From Microcystis viridis FACHB-1342 (GTDB lineage Bacteria > Cyanobacteriota > Cyanobacteriia > Cyanobacteriales > Microcystaceae): DNA of 62,153 bases. The stretch is from contig NZ_JACJSV010000018.1 in assembly GCF_014698335.1 (NCBI RefSeq), positions 1 through 62,153 of the forward strand. The letters are read 5' to 3'. The position numbers were made by a program, and so were the translations under genes. Each line of letters opens with the position of its first letter. Within the stretch, counting starts at the first letter, position 1. The notes below the pieces were generated by a model. That model was not told the DNA's origin, ran no database searches, and saw only the letters and a program-made list of their open reading frames with translations. This document shows, piece by piece, positions 7,996 to 14,531 of this stretch.

Positions 7996-8090
7996 TCTAA
8001 CCTGAAAAAAGAGGGTCTGTAGGAAGGCACGGATTCTCATTATATACATAAGTATCTGTCAAGTGCGGGGATTTGTCAAGGGTTTTTTTG
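7996..8090 (+). repeat. Dispersed repeat family G, copy 2
   Basis: AGGGTCTGTAGGAAGGCACG, ACATAAGTATCTGTCAAG and GGGGATTTGTCAAGGG match copy 1 in the same orientation. Together the two copies bracket the DUF29 gene at 7500-7940 as direct repeats. Confidence 0.6.
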
Positions 8091-8197
8091 AGAAAATCTG
8101 CCAGAATTTGGCCGGTAGGATAAGAGATTGTTTCACCTTTGCCTGTGGGCTACAATAAGCAGATGAGCAAGAGGATAGGATTACAGGAGTTTTAACA

Positions 8198-8305
8198 ATG
8201 CGGTTACTACGGGTTCAAGTTCCTGACTTTCGAGTGTTAAAGAATATTGATCTTAGTTTCGGGAAAGACTTTTTTCCCAGATATTCCCTATCGGTAGTTT
8301 GGTAG
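8198..8305 (+). pseudogene. AAA/RecF-like ATPase, N-terminal stub
   Basis: ATG at 8198 with a good AGGAG RBS (8185-8189) encodes MRLLRVQVPDFRVLKNIDLS, the usual N-terminus of OLD/RecF-like AAA ATPases. A one-base deletion near 8280 shifts the frame: the expected IFPIGSL before Walker A is readable in the next frame. Homology ends there at a REP palindrome (8301-8330). The rest of the gene is gone. Confidence 0.6.
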
Positions 8306-8330
8306 GTTGGATTGAGGCACGAAACCCAAC
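8301..8330 (+). repeat. REP-like sequence, left of the RAYT pseudogene
   Basis: GGTAGGTTGGATTGAGGCAC then GAAACCCAAC. The inverted counterpart (TTGGGTTTCGTCACC then TCAACCCAACCTAC, 9241-9269) lies on the other side of the RAYT pseudogene, as expected for RAYT-mobilised REP pairs. Confidence 0.6.
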
Positions 8331-8374
8331 GCCAGTTGCGTAAACACCAATCCAATAAATGTTATCCTAACTTG

Positions 8375-9098
8375 ATGCAATACCGTAGGCTCTTCTCGAC
8401 TTTGTGTGATAAGTTTAACTTATACATTAGCGATCAATCTTTGTGTCCTCTGTGTCTGGAGTGGTTCATTCCACTCCCTCGCCCGCAAGACTGTATCTTA
8501 GAATACATTTTACCCACCAAACCGGGGAGAGCCTACCGTAGAGCAAAAACACCTAGAGCCACTTATTTTTTTACAGTTGTGACATACAATCGTCACAGAA
8601 TTTTGTGTGAACCTGAAAATGTGGATTGACTACGAAATGATTTTAAATATGTTATGCGACAACATCATTTTAAGATTGATGCTATTGTCATTTTACCAGT
8701 TCCCATTCATGCTCTTTGGACATTGCCTGAAACGGATGCAGATTTTTCAACTGGTTGGCGATTAATTAAAAGTTATTTTAGCCGTCAATGTCATTTTCAA
8801 TATCACGGTAAAATTTCAACATCTCGACAACATACATAAAGGAGAAAAGGCTATTTGGCAACGTCCCTTTTGGGAGCATCAAGTTCGAGATGGTCGCCAA
8901 GGGCGCGCCTACGGCGATCGAGATTTTGTTAATCATCTCGAATACATCCATTATAATCCTGTGCATCATGGATTAGTAAACGCTCCGAAAGATTGGCAAT
9001 ATTCCAGTTTTCACCGTTAGGTTGAAGAAGGAATTTATGATCAGATGTGGGGAGCTTCAGAAAAGCTGATCTTTGATAGTGATATTGGTATGGAATAA
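8375..9098 (+). pseudogene. REP-associated tyrosine transposase (RAYT), multiply disrupted
   Basis: The reading frame MQYRRAKTPRATYFFTVVTY continues through RHRIL, MRQHHFKIDAIVILPVPIHA (the HUH region, here HALW instead of the usual HxHxhW), LIKSYFSRQC, WQRPFWEHQVRD and FVNHLEYIHYNPVHHGLV. This is the Y1/RAYT family that mobilises REP sequences. Lesions: a family A element inserted after codon 4 with 7-bp duplication TACCGTA; an in-frame TGA at 8627-8629; a 4-bp ACAT duplication frameshift near 8830; an insertion near 8893-8920 that adds HIP1-like sequence; and a TAG at 9018-9020. It is dead, but its REP substrates remain on both sides. Confidence 0.8.
8388..8533 (+). repeat. Miniature element family A, copy 3, with 7-bp target duplication
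   Basis: A 146-bp element from GGCTCTTCT to GGGGAGAGCC, flanked by TACCGTA at 8381-8387 and 8534-8540. Removing the element and one TACCGTA restores the RAYT frame ATG CAA TAC CGT AGA, which proves that this is an insertion and defines both ends exactly. Confidence 0.9.
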
Positions 9099-9269
9099 AA
9101 TGTAGAAGTGAAACCCAAAAAATTAAGGTAAGAAATAAAGGCAATGTTGGGTTTCGTCACTAATATCGATATGGAATAAAATGTAGGTTGGTTTGAACGA
9201 AGTGAAACCCAAAAAATTAAGGTAAGAAATAAAGGCAATGTTGGGTTTCGTCACCTCAACCCAACCTAC
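9078..9269 (+). repeat. Tandem duplication containing REP arms
   Basis: The block GATATTGGTATGGAATAAAA through AAACCCAAAAAATTAAGG to TTGGGTTTCGTCAC (9080-9158) is repeated as ATATCGATATGGAATAAAA to TTGGGTTTCGTCACC (9163-9255). The second unit keeps a fuller REP arm (GTAGGTTGGTTTGAACGAAG). The terminal inverted pair GTAGGTTGG and CCAACCTAC closes at 9269. Confidence 0.65.
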
Positions 9270-9305
9270 AGATCAGCGATCACACTACAGGATCAGCGAT
9301 CACCT

Positions 9306-9509
9306 TTATCGAGAAGAAATAGCTACCTGCACATTCGGAGAAAAATTCTCGATTTTTTGAGAAGCATTAAGAATTTCAATCCCGATTACATTACCTGCTT
9401 GATCATAGTCAAGAATAACCCCCGGACTGATTGCCTCACTTTCTTCTACGGGTGTGTCATGCCAGGTAATTGTTAAAACGTCAACTTCAGCATCATATTT
9501 AGCTTTCAT
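9306..9509 (-). CDS. DUF2283 domain protein (putative antitoxin partner)
   Basis: 67 residues from the ATG at 9509: MKAKYDAEVDVLTITWHD, then SEAISPGVILDYDQAGNVIG and EILNASQKI. The YDxExDxLxI start and the GVxxDYDxxGxxxGIEIL core define DUF2283. A longer in-frame start at 9575 exists but lies entirely within the upstream gene. It overlaps that DUF4258 gene by 11 bp, so the two are translationally coupled. DUF4258/DUF2283 pairs are commonly regarded as toxin-antitoxin-like. This is inferred from arrangement, not demonstrated here. Confidence 0.8.
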   Translation of the reverse strand: MKAKYDAEVDVLTITWHDTPVEESEAISPGVILDYDQAGNVIGIEILNASQKIENFSPNVQVAISSR

Positions 9510-9765
9510 TTGATAGCTGCCTATATTTTCTAAGTTTACTGGTAACATATAGTGTAACAATTTTTTGAGGCTCAACTAAGTCATTAATGTAAATTCTCAG
9601 AAGATAAGTTTTATTGTTAATGGTGACAAACGTACCTTGATAAACTTTGAGTCCATCTTCTTCTAAAATTTGCTCAGGATTATTGAGGATGTCCTGCAAT
9701 ATTTTTAAAGAGATTTGGCGTTGAATAATTTTTTCTTCGGCATGGTGACTTAAAATAAAGTTCAC
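9499..9765 (-). CDS. DUF4258 domain protein (putative toxin partner)
   Basis: 88 residues: FILSHHAEEKIIQRQISL, then ILNNPEQILEEDGLKVYQ, NNKTYLLRIYIND, and KIVTLYVTSKLRKY. The SxHAxxRxxxRxI start, followed by a short beta-rich domain, matches DUF4258, a small RelE/BrnT-like-looking fold. ATG at 9765. The 3' end overlaps DUF2283 by 11 bp. The pair begins the toxin-antitoxin island. No promoter was identified. Confidence 0.75.
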   Translation of the reverse strand: MNFILSHHAEEKIIQRQISLKILQDILNNPEQILEEDGLKVYQGTFVTINNKTYLLRIYINDLVEPQKIVTLYVTSKLRKYRQLSNES

Positions 9766-9971
9766 GAGGATTTCGGGTTCTTCGGTTTGTCTTATGCAAT
9801 GGACGGGGTTATAAGGAATGAAACCTTTATAGAGACAGACATTGCCGCAATTTTTGTCAATTGTTGGCGATCTGGAGCGAACTAATCAATTAAATCTCTT
9901 GCCAGATAAGGATTGAGTCGATTTATGCCCCCCTATCGAACGATACCAAGTCCCGAAGAGCCATATTTTAT
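9766..9971. other. Intergenic stretch without a recognisable gene
   Basis: About 200 bp with no ORF that I can support. Contains AAGGAATGAAAC, which superficially resembles the 3' end of a CRISPR repeat but occurs once only. Otherwise I see nothing in it. Confidence 0.5.
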
Positions 9972-10202
9972 ATGGCGAAGAAAAAGAGCATGAACCCTGA
10001 GAAATTTCTCGATACAAGTTATGCGATCGCTTTATCTTCATCTACGGACGATTATCATCTATATTGTCAAAGAAACGATAAAAATTGGGGAATTGTTGAC
10101 TGTATTTCTTTTATTGTAATGGAAGAGCGTAGAATAACGGAAGCATTAACAACGGATATTCATTTTCAGCAAGCTGGTTTTCGAGCTTTGTTGAGAGATT
10201 AA
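9972..10202 (+). pseudogene. VapC/PIN toxin copy with 68-codon in-frame deletion
   Basis: The product (MNPEKFLDTSYAIALSS, then DDYHLYCQRNDKNWGIVDC and ALTTDIHFQQAGFRALLRD) is identical to the complete PIN protein at 12986-13402 except that 204 bp in the middle are missing, in frame, between TATCATC and TATATTGTC. The deletion removes the helix with the second acidic PIN residue (the Glu in AIILEIGNAL), so ribonuclease activity should be lost. The duplicated DNA begins within the 3' end of the antitoxin gene and ends at the HIP1-like GGCAGGCGATCGCC, so the antitoxin was not copied. Confidence 0.85.
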
Positions 10203-10415
10203 TCTCAGGGCAGGCGATCGCCATTCCCCCATCACCCAAAAGTGATCGCCATTCCCACATCACCCAAAAACGATCGCCTCTCCTCATCACCCAACAGCGA
10301 TAGCCATTCCCAAAAAATTGCTCCTCCCAAAAGCGATCGCCCCTTCACCCTTACTCTAAAAAGCGATCACCTCTCCCTGTTTTATAAAAAAGCGATACTA
10401 AAACCGAACAAATTC
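10203..10415. repeat. HIP1-rich degenerate array
   Basis: GCGATCGCC-type octamers or one-base variants recur every 20-30 bp, each followed by a pyrimidine-rich linker of the type CCATTCCC/CCTCTCCTCATCACCCAAAA (10213, 10243, 10271, 10299, 10334, 10365, 10392). Similar arrays occur at 11028-11165, 12600-12640 and 13412-13505. No coding function. Confidence 0.7.
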
Positions 10416-10423
10416 GGTGACAA

Positions 10424-10744
10424 TCAGTAGTGAAAAAATTCAACCAATCGATCAGCCACTACCATTGCTACCCGTTCGTCAAGACTGCCAATTGTGGCAA
10501 CAATTCGGGTTTTGTCAATCGCCCTAATTTGGTCTAAAGCAATACTGCCGCGCACATTTTCTTGATCAATGGGGATTCTTGTTGGGTAATTTTTGACAGT
10601 ACTGGTGATTGGTGCAATAACGACTGTTCTTAATCGAGCATTAATTTCACTAGGAGAAACAACAACACAAGGTCGAGTTTTTTGCAGTTCAGACCCCCTA
10701 GTTGGATCGAGTGCCACCAACAGGATGCTAAATCTTTCTACCAT
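10424..10744 (-). CDS. mazF: MazF/PemK-family mRNA interferase toxin
   Basis: 106 residues: MVERFSILLVALDPTRGSEL, then QKTRPCVVVSPSEIN, TVVIAPITST, YPTRIPID, GSIALDQIRAIDKTRI. The P-T-R-G-S-E motif, the KTRPxVVxS strand and the LDQIRxIDKxR loop are hallmarks of the MazF/PemK fold, with the conserved Arg of KTRP and the Thr/Ser of PITS expected at the catalytic site. It overlaps mazE by 7 bp and is downstream of it, as in canonical mazEF. The family cleaves mRNA at short motifs; target specificity cannot be read here. Confidence 0.9.
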   Translation of the reverse strand: MVERFSILLVALDPTRGSELQKTRPCVVVSPSEINARLRTVVIAPITSTVKNYPTRIPIDQENVRGSIALDQIRAIDKTRIVATIGSLDERVAMVVADRLVEFFHY

Positions 10745-10980
10745 TGATTTTGCCGCTCAAACTCGTTTTCCACCCCTAACCAATCCTGTAACTCGGCTTC
10801 AATAGGAGCATCATCAAATAACTCAGCCCAGCCTTCCCTCACCTTCTTTTTAGCACTCAGAATAATTCTTTTTCCATCAACTATCGCCTCAACTTCGTCC
10901 AGAAGTTCACACTGTTCCATGATTGCTTGAGGAATTGTAATTGCTTGAGAATTACCGATTTGTACGATTTTTAGCAACAT
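10738..10980 (-). CDS. mazE: MazE/AbrB-type antitoxin
   Basis: 80 residues. The N-terminal AbrB swapped-hairpin motif IVQIGNSQAITIPQAIMEQC contains the GNSQAxTIPxxxxE signature for DNA binding. A variable acidic C-terminal tail (ELFDDAPIEAELQDWLGVENEFERQNQW) would wrap the toxin. ATG at 10980. The order antitoxin-toxin with 7-bp overlap is typical, and autoregulation through its own DNA-binding domain is expected from the family. Confidence 0.9.
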   Translation of the reverse strand: MLLKIVQIGNSQAITIPQAIMEQCELLDEVEAIVDGKRIILSAKKKVREGWAELFDDAPIEAELQDWLGVENEFERQNQW

Positions 10981-11027
10981 TTTGACGACCAGATAAACAT
11001 ACGATAATTATATCAACTTATACTGAT

Positions 11028-11165
11028 TAGAGAGCGATCGCCCCTCCTCCTCAAAATCGCCCCTCCTCCTCAAAATCGCCCCTCCTCCTCCCCAAAAATG
11101 ATCGCCTCTCCTCATCATCAAAAAATGATCGCACTACAAGATCAGCTACAAGCTCGGCGATCGCA
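11028..11165. repeat. HIP1-rich degenerate array
   Basis: Three near-perfect tandem copies of an 18-bp unit ATCGCCCCTCCTCCTCAAA (11037-11090), followed by TGATCGCCTCTCCTCATCA and GGCGATCGCA. This is the region upstream of mazE, so it could affect mazEF promoter context. Confidence 0.65.
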
Positions 11166-11227
11166 TTAATAAAAATCCAAAAAATCAGATAATTACGGTG
11201 AATAACAATCAATTTAGTGCGTTACTA
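11158..11227. repeat. Spacer repeat R, copy 1, at the 3' side of a small gene
   Basis: GCGATCGCATTAATAAAAAT, then AAATCAGATAATTACGGT, GAATAACAATCAATTTAGTG and CGTTAC. The same string recurs at 13676-13733 and in part at 15030-15106; the second half is also found at 12687-12717. Each of the first three copies lies directly beyond the stop codon of a minus-strand gene. Confidence 0.65.
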
Positions 11228-11242
11228 CAAGAGCGATCGCAC

Positions 11243-11449
11243 TTATTGACCTCGCCCTGGCTTACAGTCGGCAAAACTTAATGCCTCTGTGTCTAGAAAA
11301 CTGGCGATCGCCATCTCAAGGATTGCTTCAACGGGATAATCAATTTCAGTAGCGCGAGCAATCAGGGCATCCTGAATCCAGTCTGGTAAGCACTTTAAAA
11401 TATTTTCCGCATCCGCAGACGAGATTTGCTCCGAAAGTTTCACTTGCAT
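11243..11449 (-). CDS. Small conserved protein, possible antitoxin
   Basis: 68 residues: MQVKLSEQISSADAENILKC, then LPDWIQDALIARATEIDYPVEAIL and EMAIASFLDTEALSFADCKP. I do not recognise a named domain; it is helix-rich and acidic, with the look of ribbon-helix-helix or VapB-like antitoxins. Start ATG at 11449. It lies alone, with no partner gene downstream, in the toxin-antitoxin island, and repeat R follows its stop. Its 5' end overlaps the degraded frame upstream. Confidence 0.5.
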   Translation of the reverse strand: MQVKLSEQISSADAENILKCLPDWIQDALIARATEIDYPVEAILEMAIASFLDTEALSFADCKPGRGQ

Positions 11450-11450
11450 G

Positions 11451-11576
11451 GGTTAGGACTCCAGTATGAATTTGAACATTATACGGTGGCTCAGTTGCCC
11501 TTAAAATGATCGCCTCTAGTTCTAATAGTAGCGCAGGGTTTTTTGAGTAAGGTATTGTCTGCACCGCAATTCGTAC
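11451..11576 (-). pseudogene. Gene fragment truncated by a family C element
   Basis: Reading from the element boundary, the minus frame gives LVRIAVQTIPYSKNPALLLE, then LEAIILRATEPPYNVQIHTG. The LLELEAIILRATEPPYNVQ segment looks like a conserved C-terminal region, possibly of a GIY-YIG-type nuclease, but I cannot prove the family. The in-frame stop TAG lies in the inverted end of the family C element at 11578, so the element insertion has removed the upstream part. Confidence 0.35.
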
Positions 11577-11577
11577 C

Positions 11578-11697
11578 AGCTATTCTCATTTTGAAACGAT
11601 TTTGCGTTGTTTCAGCGATCTAGAGATTCGTTAAGAATTATTAACCCCTCTAGGTGCAAGGGTTTTAATGTCATGAAACCTTAAAATGAGAATTGCT
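11578..11697 (-). repeat. Miniature inverted-repeat element family C, copy 2
   Basis: Reverse orientation of the 4377-4496 copy, nearly identical over 120 bp, from AGCTATTCTCATTTT to AAAATGAGAATTGCT. High identity between two copies 7 kb apart suggests recent movement or homogenisation. Confidence 0.8.
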
Positions 11698-11775
11698 ATA
11701 TTTTGAGAAGAGGCCGTTCTCTCAGCAAAAAAATAGATTAAAATGAGTGTGTCAGCCTGATTAACAAGATGAGTT

Positions 11776-12075
11776 ATGCCAACACCGACTATCATCGAAA
11801 CGGATTTGCGCGAAGTTCTAGCAGAAATGAATCAGAAGCTAGATACAATTTCTAAAGATGTGAATCAAGTACAGATTCGATTGGCTACTGTAGAAACCAA
11901 AGTTGATAATGTAGAGAAACGATTGGATTCAATGGATAAGCGATTCGATAAAATGGAATTACAGATAGAAAAGGTAGAAAGCAATCAGGGCAATCAGGTT
12001 TGGGCTTTGATTGGGATTTTGTTTACGGCGGTAGTGGCAACGTCTATCCGTTTTGTTTTAACAGCTTTACCCTAG
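11776..12075 (+). CDS. Coiled-coil protein with C-terminal membrane anchor
   Basis: 99 residues. Residues 10-70 form a continuous coiled coil with hendecad-like repeats (EMNQKLDTISKDVNQVQIRL, VETKVDNVEKRLDSMDKRFD). Then VESNQGNQ and one membrane helix, VWALIGILFTAVVATSIRFVL, at the extreme C-terminus, so it should be tail-anchored with the coil in the cytoplasm. Two paralogues in this window (40285-40572 and 59714-60154) have the same plan, and both lie next to TPR proteins; this one is in the toxin-antitoxin island with no TPR partner. Function unknown. Confidence 0.75.
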   Translation: MPTPTIIETDLREVLAEMNQKLDTISKDVNQVQIRLATVETKVDNVEKRLDSMDKRFDKMELQIEKVESNQGNQVWALIGILFTAVVATSIRFVLTALP

Positions 12076-12137
12076 ATTTCAAAAGAAAACCTGATCGCGT
12101 TTTTAAGATTTAATCAACAAGAAAACAGCGATCACCG

Positions 12138-12347
12138 TTATCTCAAGTCATCTTCGGTCAGATCAGCATCTTTCAAAATACTCTTAAGAGTACCAATTGG
12201 TAAATCTTTATTGCCATGAACAGGAACGGATAAAATAACTTTCATTCCCTGTTTTGTATAAATATGATGACTACTACTAATGCGTTTTAACTGCTAACCA
12301 TAACGTTCGATAATTTTACAAAGGGCTTGGCCAGAAATAGATTTCAT
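12138..12347 (-). pseudogene. hicA: HicA toxin with nonsense mutation at codon 18
   Basis: The 70-codon frame starts MKSISGQALCKIIERYG, has TAG at codon 18, and continues QLKRISSSHHIYTKQGMKVI to LPIGTLKSILKDADLTEDDL. Compared with the intact HicA at 40680-40886 (RHGWELLRIQGSHHIY), the stop replaces the conserved Trp (TGG to TAG, one base). The dsRBD-like fold and catalytic His (SHHIY) are otherwise intact. It overlaps hicB by 4 bp (ATGA). The toxin is therefore silenced by one substitution, while the antitoxin is intact. Confidence 0.85.
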
Positions 12348-12544
12348 AATGATAATTCGACTAGCTCTTTTTCTGCTTCAATTTCTGTTTCTTGACTTGC
12401 AACTTCAAGCCATCCTTGAACTGCATCTTGCAACATTTCTAATAATTGTTCGTAGCTTTCTCCCCAGGTATGACAGCCTGGCAATGCCGGTACGGAACCG
12501 CACCAAATACCATCTTCTTGCCAGATTAGAGCTTTAATTTTCAT
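12344..12544 (-). CDS. hicB: HicB-family antitoxin
   Basis: 66 residues from the ATG at 12544: MKIKALIWQEDGIWCGSVPA, LPGCHTWGESYEQLLEML and an acidic C-terminus. The WxxxVPxLPGCxTxGxSxEE motif is that of the partial RNase H fold of HicB. It lacks a C-terminal DNA-binding helix (short HicB form). An upstream in-frame start at 12622 adds only unrelated residues. It is followed by the nonsense-mutated hicA, so it may persist as an orphan antitoxin. Confidence 0.9.
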   Translation of the reverse strand: MKIKALIWQEDGIWCGSVPALPGCHTWGESYEQLLEMLQDAVQGWLEVASQETEIEAEKELVELSL

Positions 12545-12641
12545 GTTATTTTCAAAATATTTGCCTGATTTTACTATGATAATAGAAAAATACGATATGT
12601 GATCGCCCCTCCTCCTCATCAAAAAGCGATCGCCCTTTGCC

Positions 12642-12720
12642 TTCCTATCCCAAGCGGCAGCTTTAAAGTTTAACCAACAAGATGACAGCGAATAACAATC
12701 AATTTGGTGTGTTACATTTA
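12642..12720. repeat. Spacer repeats S and R (partial) upstream of the AF2212/VapC pair
   Basis: Motif S: TTCCTATCCCAAGC, then CTTTAAAGTTTAACCAACAA and GATGACAGCG. It is followed directly by the second half of motif R, AATAACAATCAATTTGGTGT and GTTAC. Other S copies: 13509-13562, 13648-13685, 15719-15778 and, weaker, 12097-12132. Confidence 0.6.
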
Positions 12721-12762
12721 TAATATAGATATTTCAAGTAAAAATCATTTCACCAACAGATC

Positions 12763-12996
12763 ATGCTTAATTCTATTAACGCATTATTTGACGGAAAGGT
12801 CTTTCATCCAGAGCAACCCGTTACATTGAAGGCTAATACTCGTGTCCGCATTATTGTTGATAACTTATCGGATGAAAATAATGAACTCACTTCTTTTTTA
12901 GAGACAGCAGAATCATTACAACTAGACGGACCCTCTGATTGGTCAGAAAATCTAGATAAATATTTATATGGTGAAGAAAAAGAGCATGAACCCTGA
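12763..12996 (+). CDS. AF2212/DUF104-like antitoxin
   Basis: 77 residues: MLNSINALFDGKVFHPEQPV, then LKANTRVRIIVDNLSDE and an acidic C-terminal tail. The short beta barrel opening (xAxFDGKVxxPxxPVxL) is typical of AF2212-like/DUF104 antitoxins that pair with PIN toxins. ATG at 12763. Its last codons overlap the start of vapC, so the pair is coupled. This antitoxin was not included in the partial duplication at 9972. Confidence 0.8.
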   Translation: MLNSINALFDGKVFHPEQPVTLKANTRVRIIVDNLSDENNELTSFLETAESLQLDGPSDWSENLDKYLYGEEKEHEP

Positions 12997-13402
12997 GAAA
13001 TTTCTCGATACAAGTTATGCGATCGCTTTATCTTCATCTACGGACGATTATCATCATAAAGCACTTGCCATTGCCCAACAATTAAAAGCTTCAAAAACAC
13101 CTTTAGTTACAACCAGAGCCATTATTTTAGAGATTGGCAATGCTTTATCTAAACAAAAATATCGCTCTAAGTCAATTAAATTATTGTCCTCATTAGAAAA
13201 GGACAGAACAGTGACAGTTATTCCCTTATCGGAAATTCTTTATCAAAAAGCTTTTCAACTATATTGTCAAAGAAACGATAAAAATTGGGGAATTGTTGAC
13301 TGTATTTCTTTTATTGTAATGGAAGAGCGTAGAATAACGGAAGCATTAACAACGGATATTCATTTTCAGCAAGCTGGTTTTCGAGCTTTGTTGAGAGATT
13401 AA
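12986..13402 (+). CDS. vapC: VapC-type PIN-domain toxin
   Basis: 138 residues from the ATG at 12986 (MNPEKFLDTSYAIAL). PIN acidic residues are visible in order: Asp in FLDTSYA, Glu in AIILEIGNAL, Asp in WGIVDCISF and Asp in ALTTDIHF, the usual tetrad. The ATG overlaps the antitoxin stop by 11 bp; an in-frame ATG at 12968 would overlap more. The family cleaves tRNA or rRNA; the target is not deducible. A duplicate with a 68-codon deletion lies at 9972-10202. Confidence 0.85.
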   Translation: MNPEKFLDTSYAIALSSSTDDYHHKALAIAQQLKASKTPLVTTRAIILEIGNALSKQKYRSKSIKLLSSLEKDRTVTVIPLSEILYQKAFQLYCQRNDKNWGIVDCISFIVMEERRITEALTTDIHFQQAGFRALLRD

Positions 13403-13733
13403 TCTCAGGGCAGGCGATCGCCCCTTCTCATCCCAAAAAAACGATCGCCTCTCCTCCTCATCAAAAAGCGATCGCACTCATCATCACAAAAAATGATCGC
13501 CCTTTACGTTCCTATCCCAAGCAATGGCAATTTTAAAGTTTAATCCACAAGATGACAGCGCTCGCACTTTCAAACGCCAAATAGACCGCCCCTTACCCTT
13601 GAATAAAAAAGATAAACAGTGATCGCACTCAAAAGCCAAAATAATCGCATTTTTAAAGTTTAATCAACAAGATGACAGCGATCACATTAATAAACATCTC
13701 AAAAATCAGATAATTACGGTACATAACGTTAAA
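13403..13733. repeat. Composite spacer: HIP1 array plus repeats S (two copies) and R
   Basis: From 13412 HIP1 octamers with CTCCTCATCAAAAAGCGATC-type linkers, then S at 13509-13562, a second S at 13648-13685 (TTTTAAAGTTTAATCAACAA), then R at 13676-13733 (CACATTAATAAACATC, AAATCAGATAATTACGGT). The stop codon of the next gene follows immediately at 13734. No gene seen. Confidence 0.65.
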
Positions 13734-14531
13734 TTACCTGCCAGGACATACAAATACACTTACATACCCAGGAGTATCTTGTAATGTAGTTTGCAAAGTA
13801 AAAATATCTTGGCCCAGTGTTGAATCACCTAATTTTTTTAAATCGTCTGCTATGTCTCTTTCCCTTTTAATATCATTTCTCCGAATGACATAACCATTAA
13901 CTCTATACCCAGATTTAGCATTAATTGAATCGGGTAATTCTCTAACCCTAATTTTACCCTCTGCGCCTTCTAATAGTATTTGTTTTGCTATTTTATTGGC
14001 TTGCAATTCCGTTATCTTATCTAAAGAAGATGAGCACCAAAAAACATCAATATCCCATTTTCCCCATTTATCTGACCGCTGTTTGCTCCCAGAAACTGTC
14101 GGTTTTGTACCTTCGGTATAGCTACTGTTTTTTTCTGCATTTAATGTTTTTTCGACATCTTGACGAACTTGTGGTTCACCCCTTTTTTCTAGTACTTTTA
14201 ACAGAGAACTTCTTAATGGGTCGTCTACCATTACTACTATAAAGGTTTTTGCAACTTCTTGTTTTTGTGCATTTTTTTCTTCAACGGACTTAAGAACAAG
14301 ATCATAGATTTTAAAGTTAAAATTTTGCGTACTTTCTCTTTCTTCTCTCTGTTCTTTTGATTCTGATATCTTACTTTCTATTTCCCTAAACCTTGCTTCT
14401 GTATCCTTAAACTTAGCTTCTGTCTTAGCATTTTGGTCAGATACATTGTAAGTTAATATTCCTACTATTATCGCTGTAAATGCCGATAACAATGGCACAA
14501 CAATATCCTTAATAGCTTCTCTTGTATTCAT
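13734..14531 (-). CDS. Unknown protein: N-terminal membrane helix, coiled coil, C-terminal domain
   Basis: 265 residues. Residues 9-29 (DIVVPLLSAFTAIIVGILTY) form a membrane helix; residues about 33-68 are a charged coiled coil (KTEAKFKDTEARFREIESKI); residues 75-150 are helical; residues about 160-265 form an alpha/beta domain (WDIDVFWCSSS, IAKQILLEGAEGKIRVRELP, GYRVNGYVIRR, LQDTPGYVSVFVCPGR) with a SPOR-like feel but no clear SPOR signature. I cannot name the family. ATG at 14531; repeat R abuts the stop. Its place in the toxin-antitoxin island and its membrane topology make it a candidate effector or sensor, but that is only inference. Confidence 0.6.
   Translation of the reverse strand: MNTREAIKDIVVPLLSAFTAIIVGILTYNVSDQNAKTEAKFKDTEARFREIESKISESKEQREERESTQNFNFKIYDLVLKSVEEKNAQKQEVAKTFIVVMVDDPLRSSLLKVLEKRGEPQVRQDVEKTLNAEKNSSYTEGTKPTVSGSKQRSDKWGKWDIDVFWCSSSLDKITELQANKIAKQILLEGAEGKIRVRELPDSINAKSGYRVNGYVIRRNDIKRERDIADDLKKLGDSTLGQDIFTLQTTLQDTPGYVSVFVCPGR

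Noticed and set aside
8929-9238. Two minus-strand ORFs with the same start MPLFLTLIFWVSL
   Set aside because: They are translations of the tandemly duplicated REP region, not genes.
9795-9830. AAGGAATGAAAC resembling the 3' end of a CRISPR repeat
   Set aside because: Single occurrence, no repeats at 60-75 bp spacing and no cas genes.
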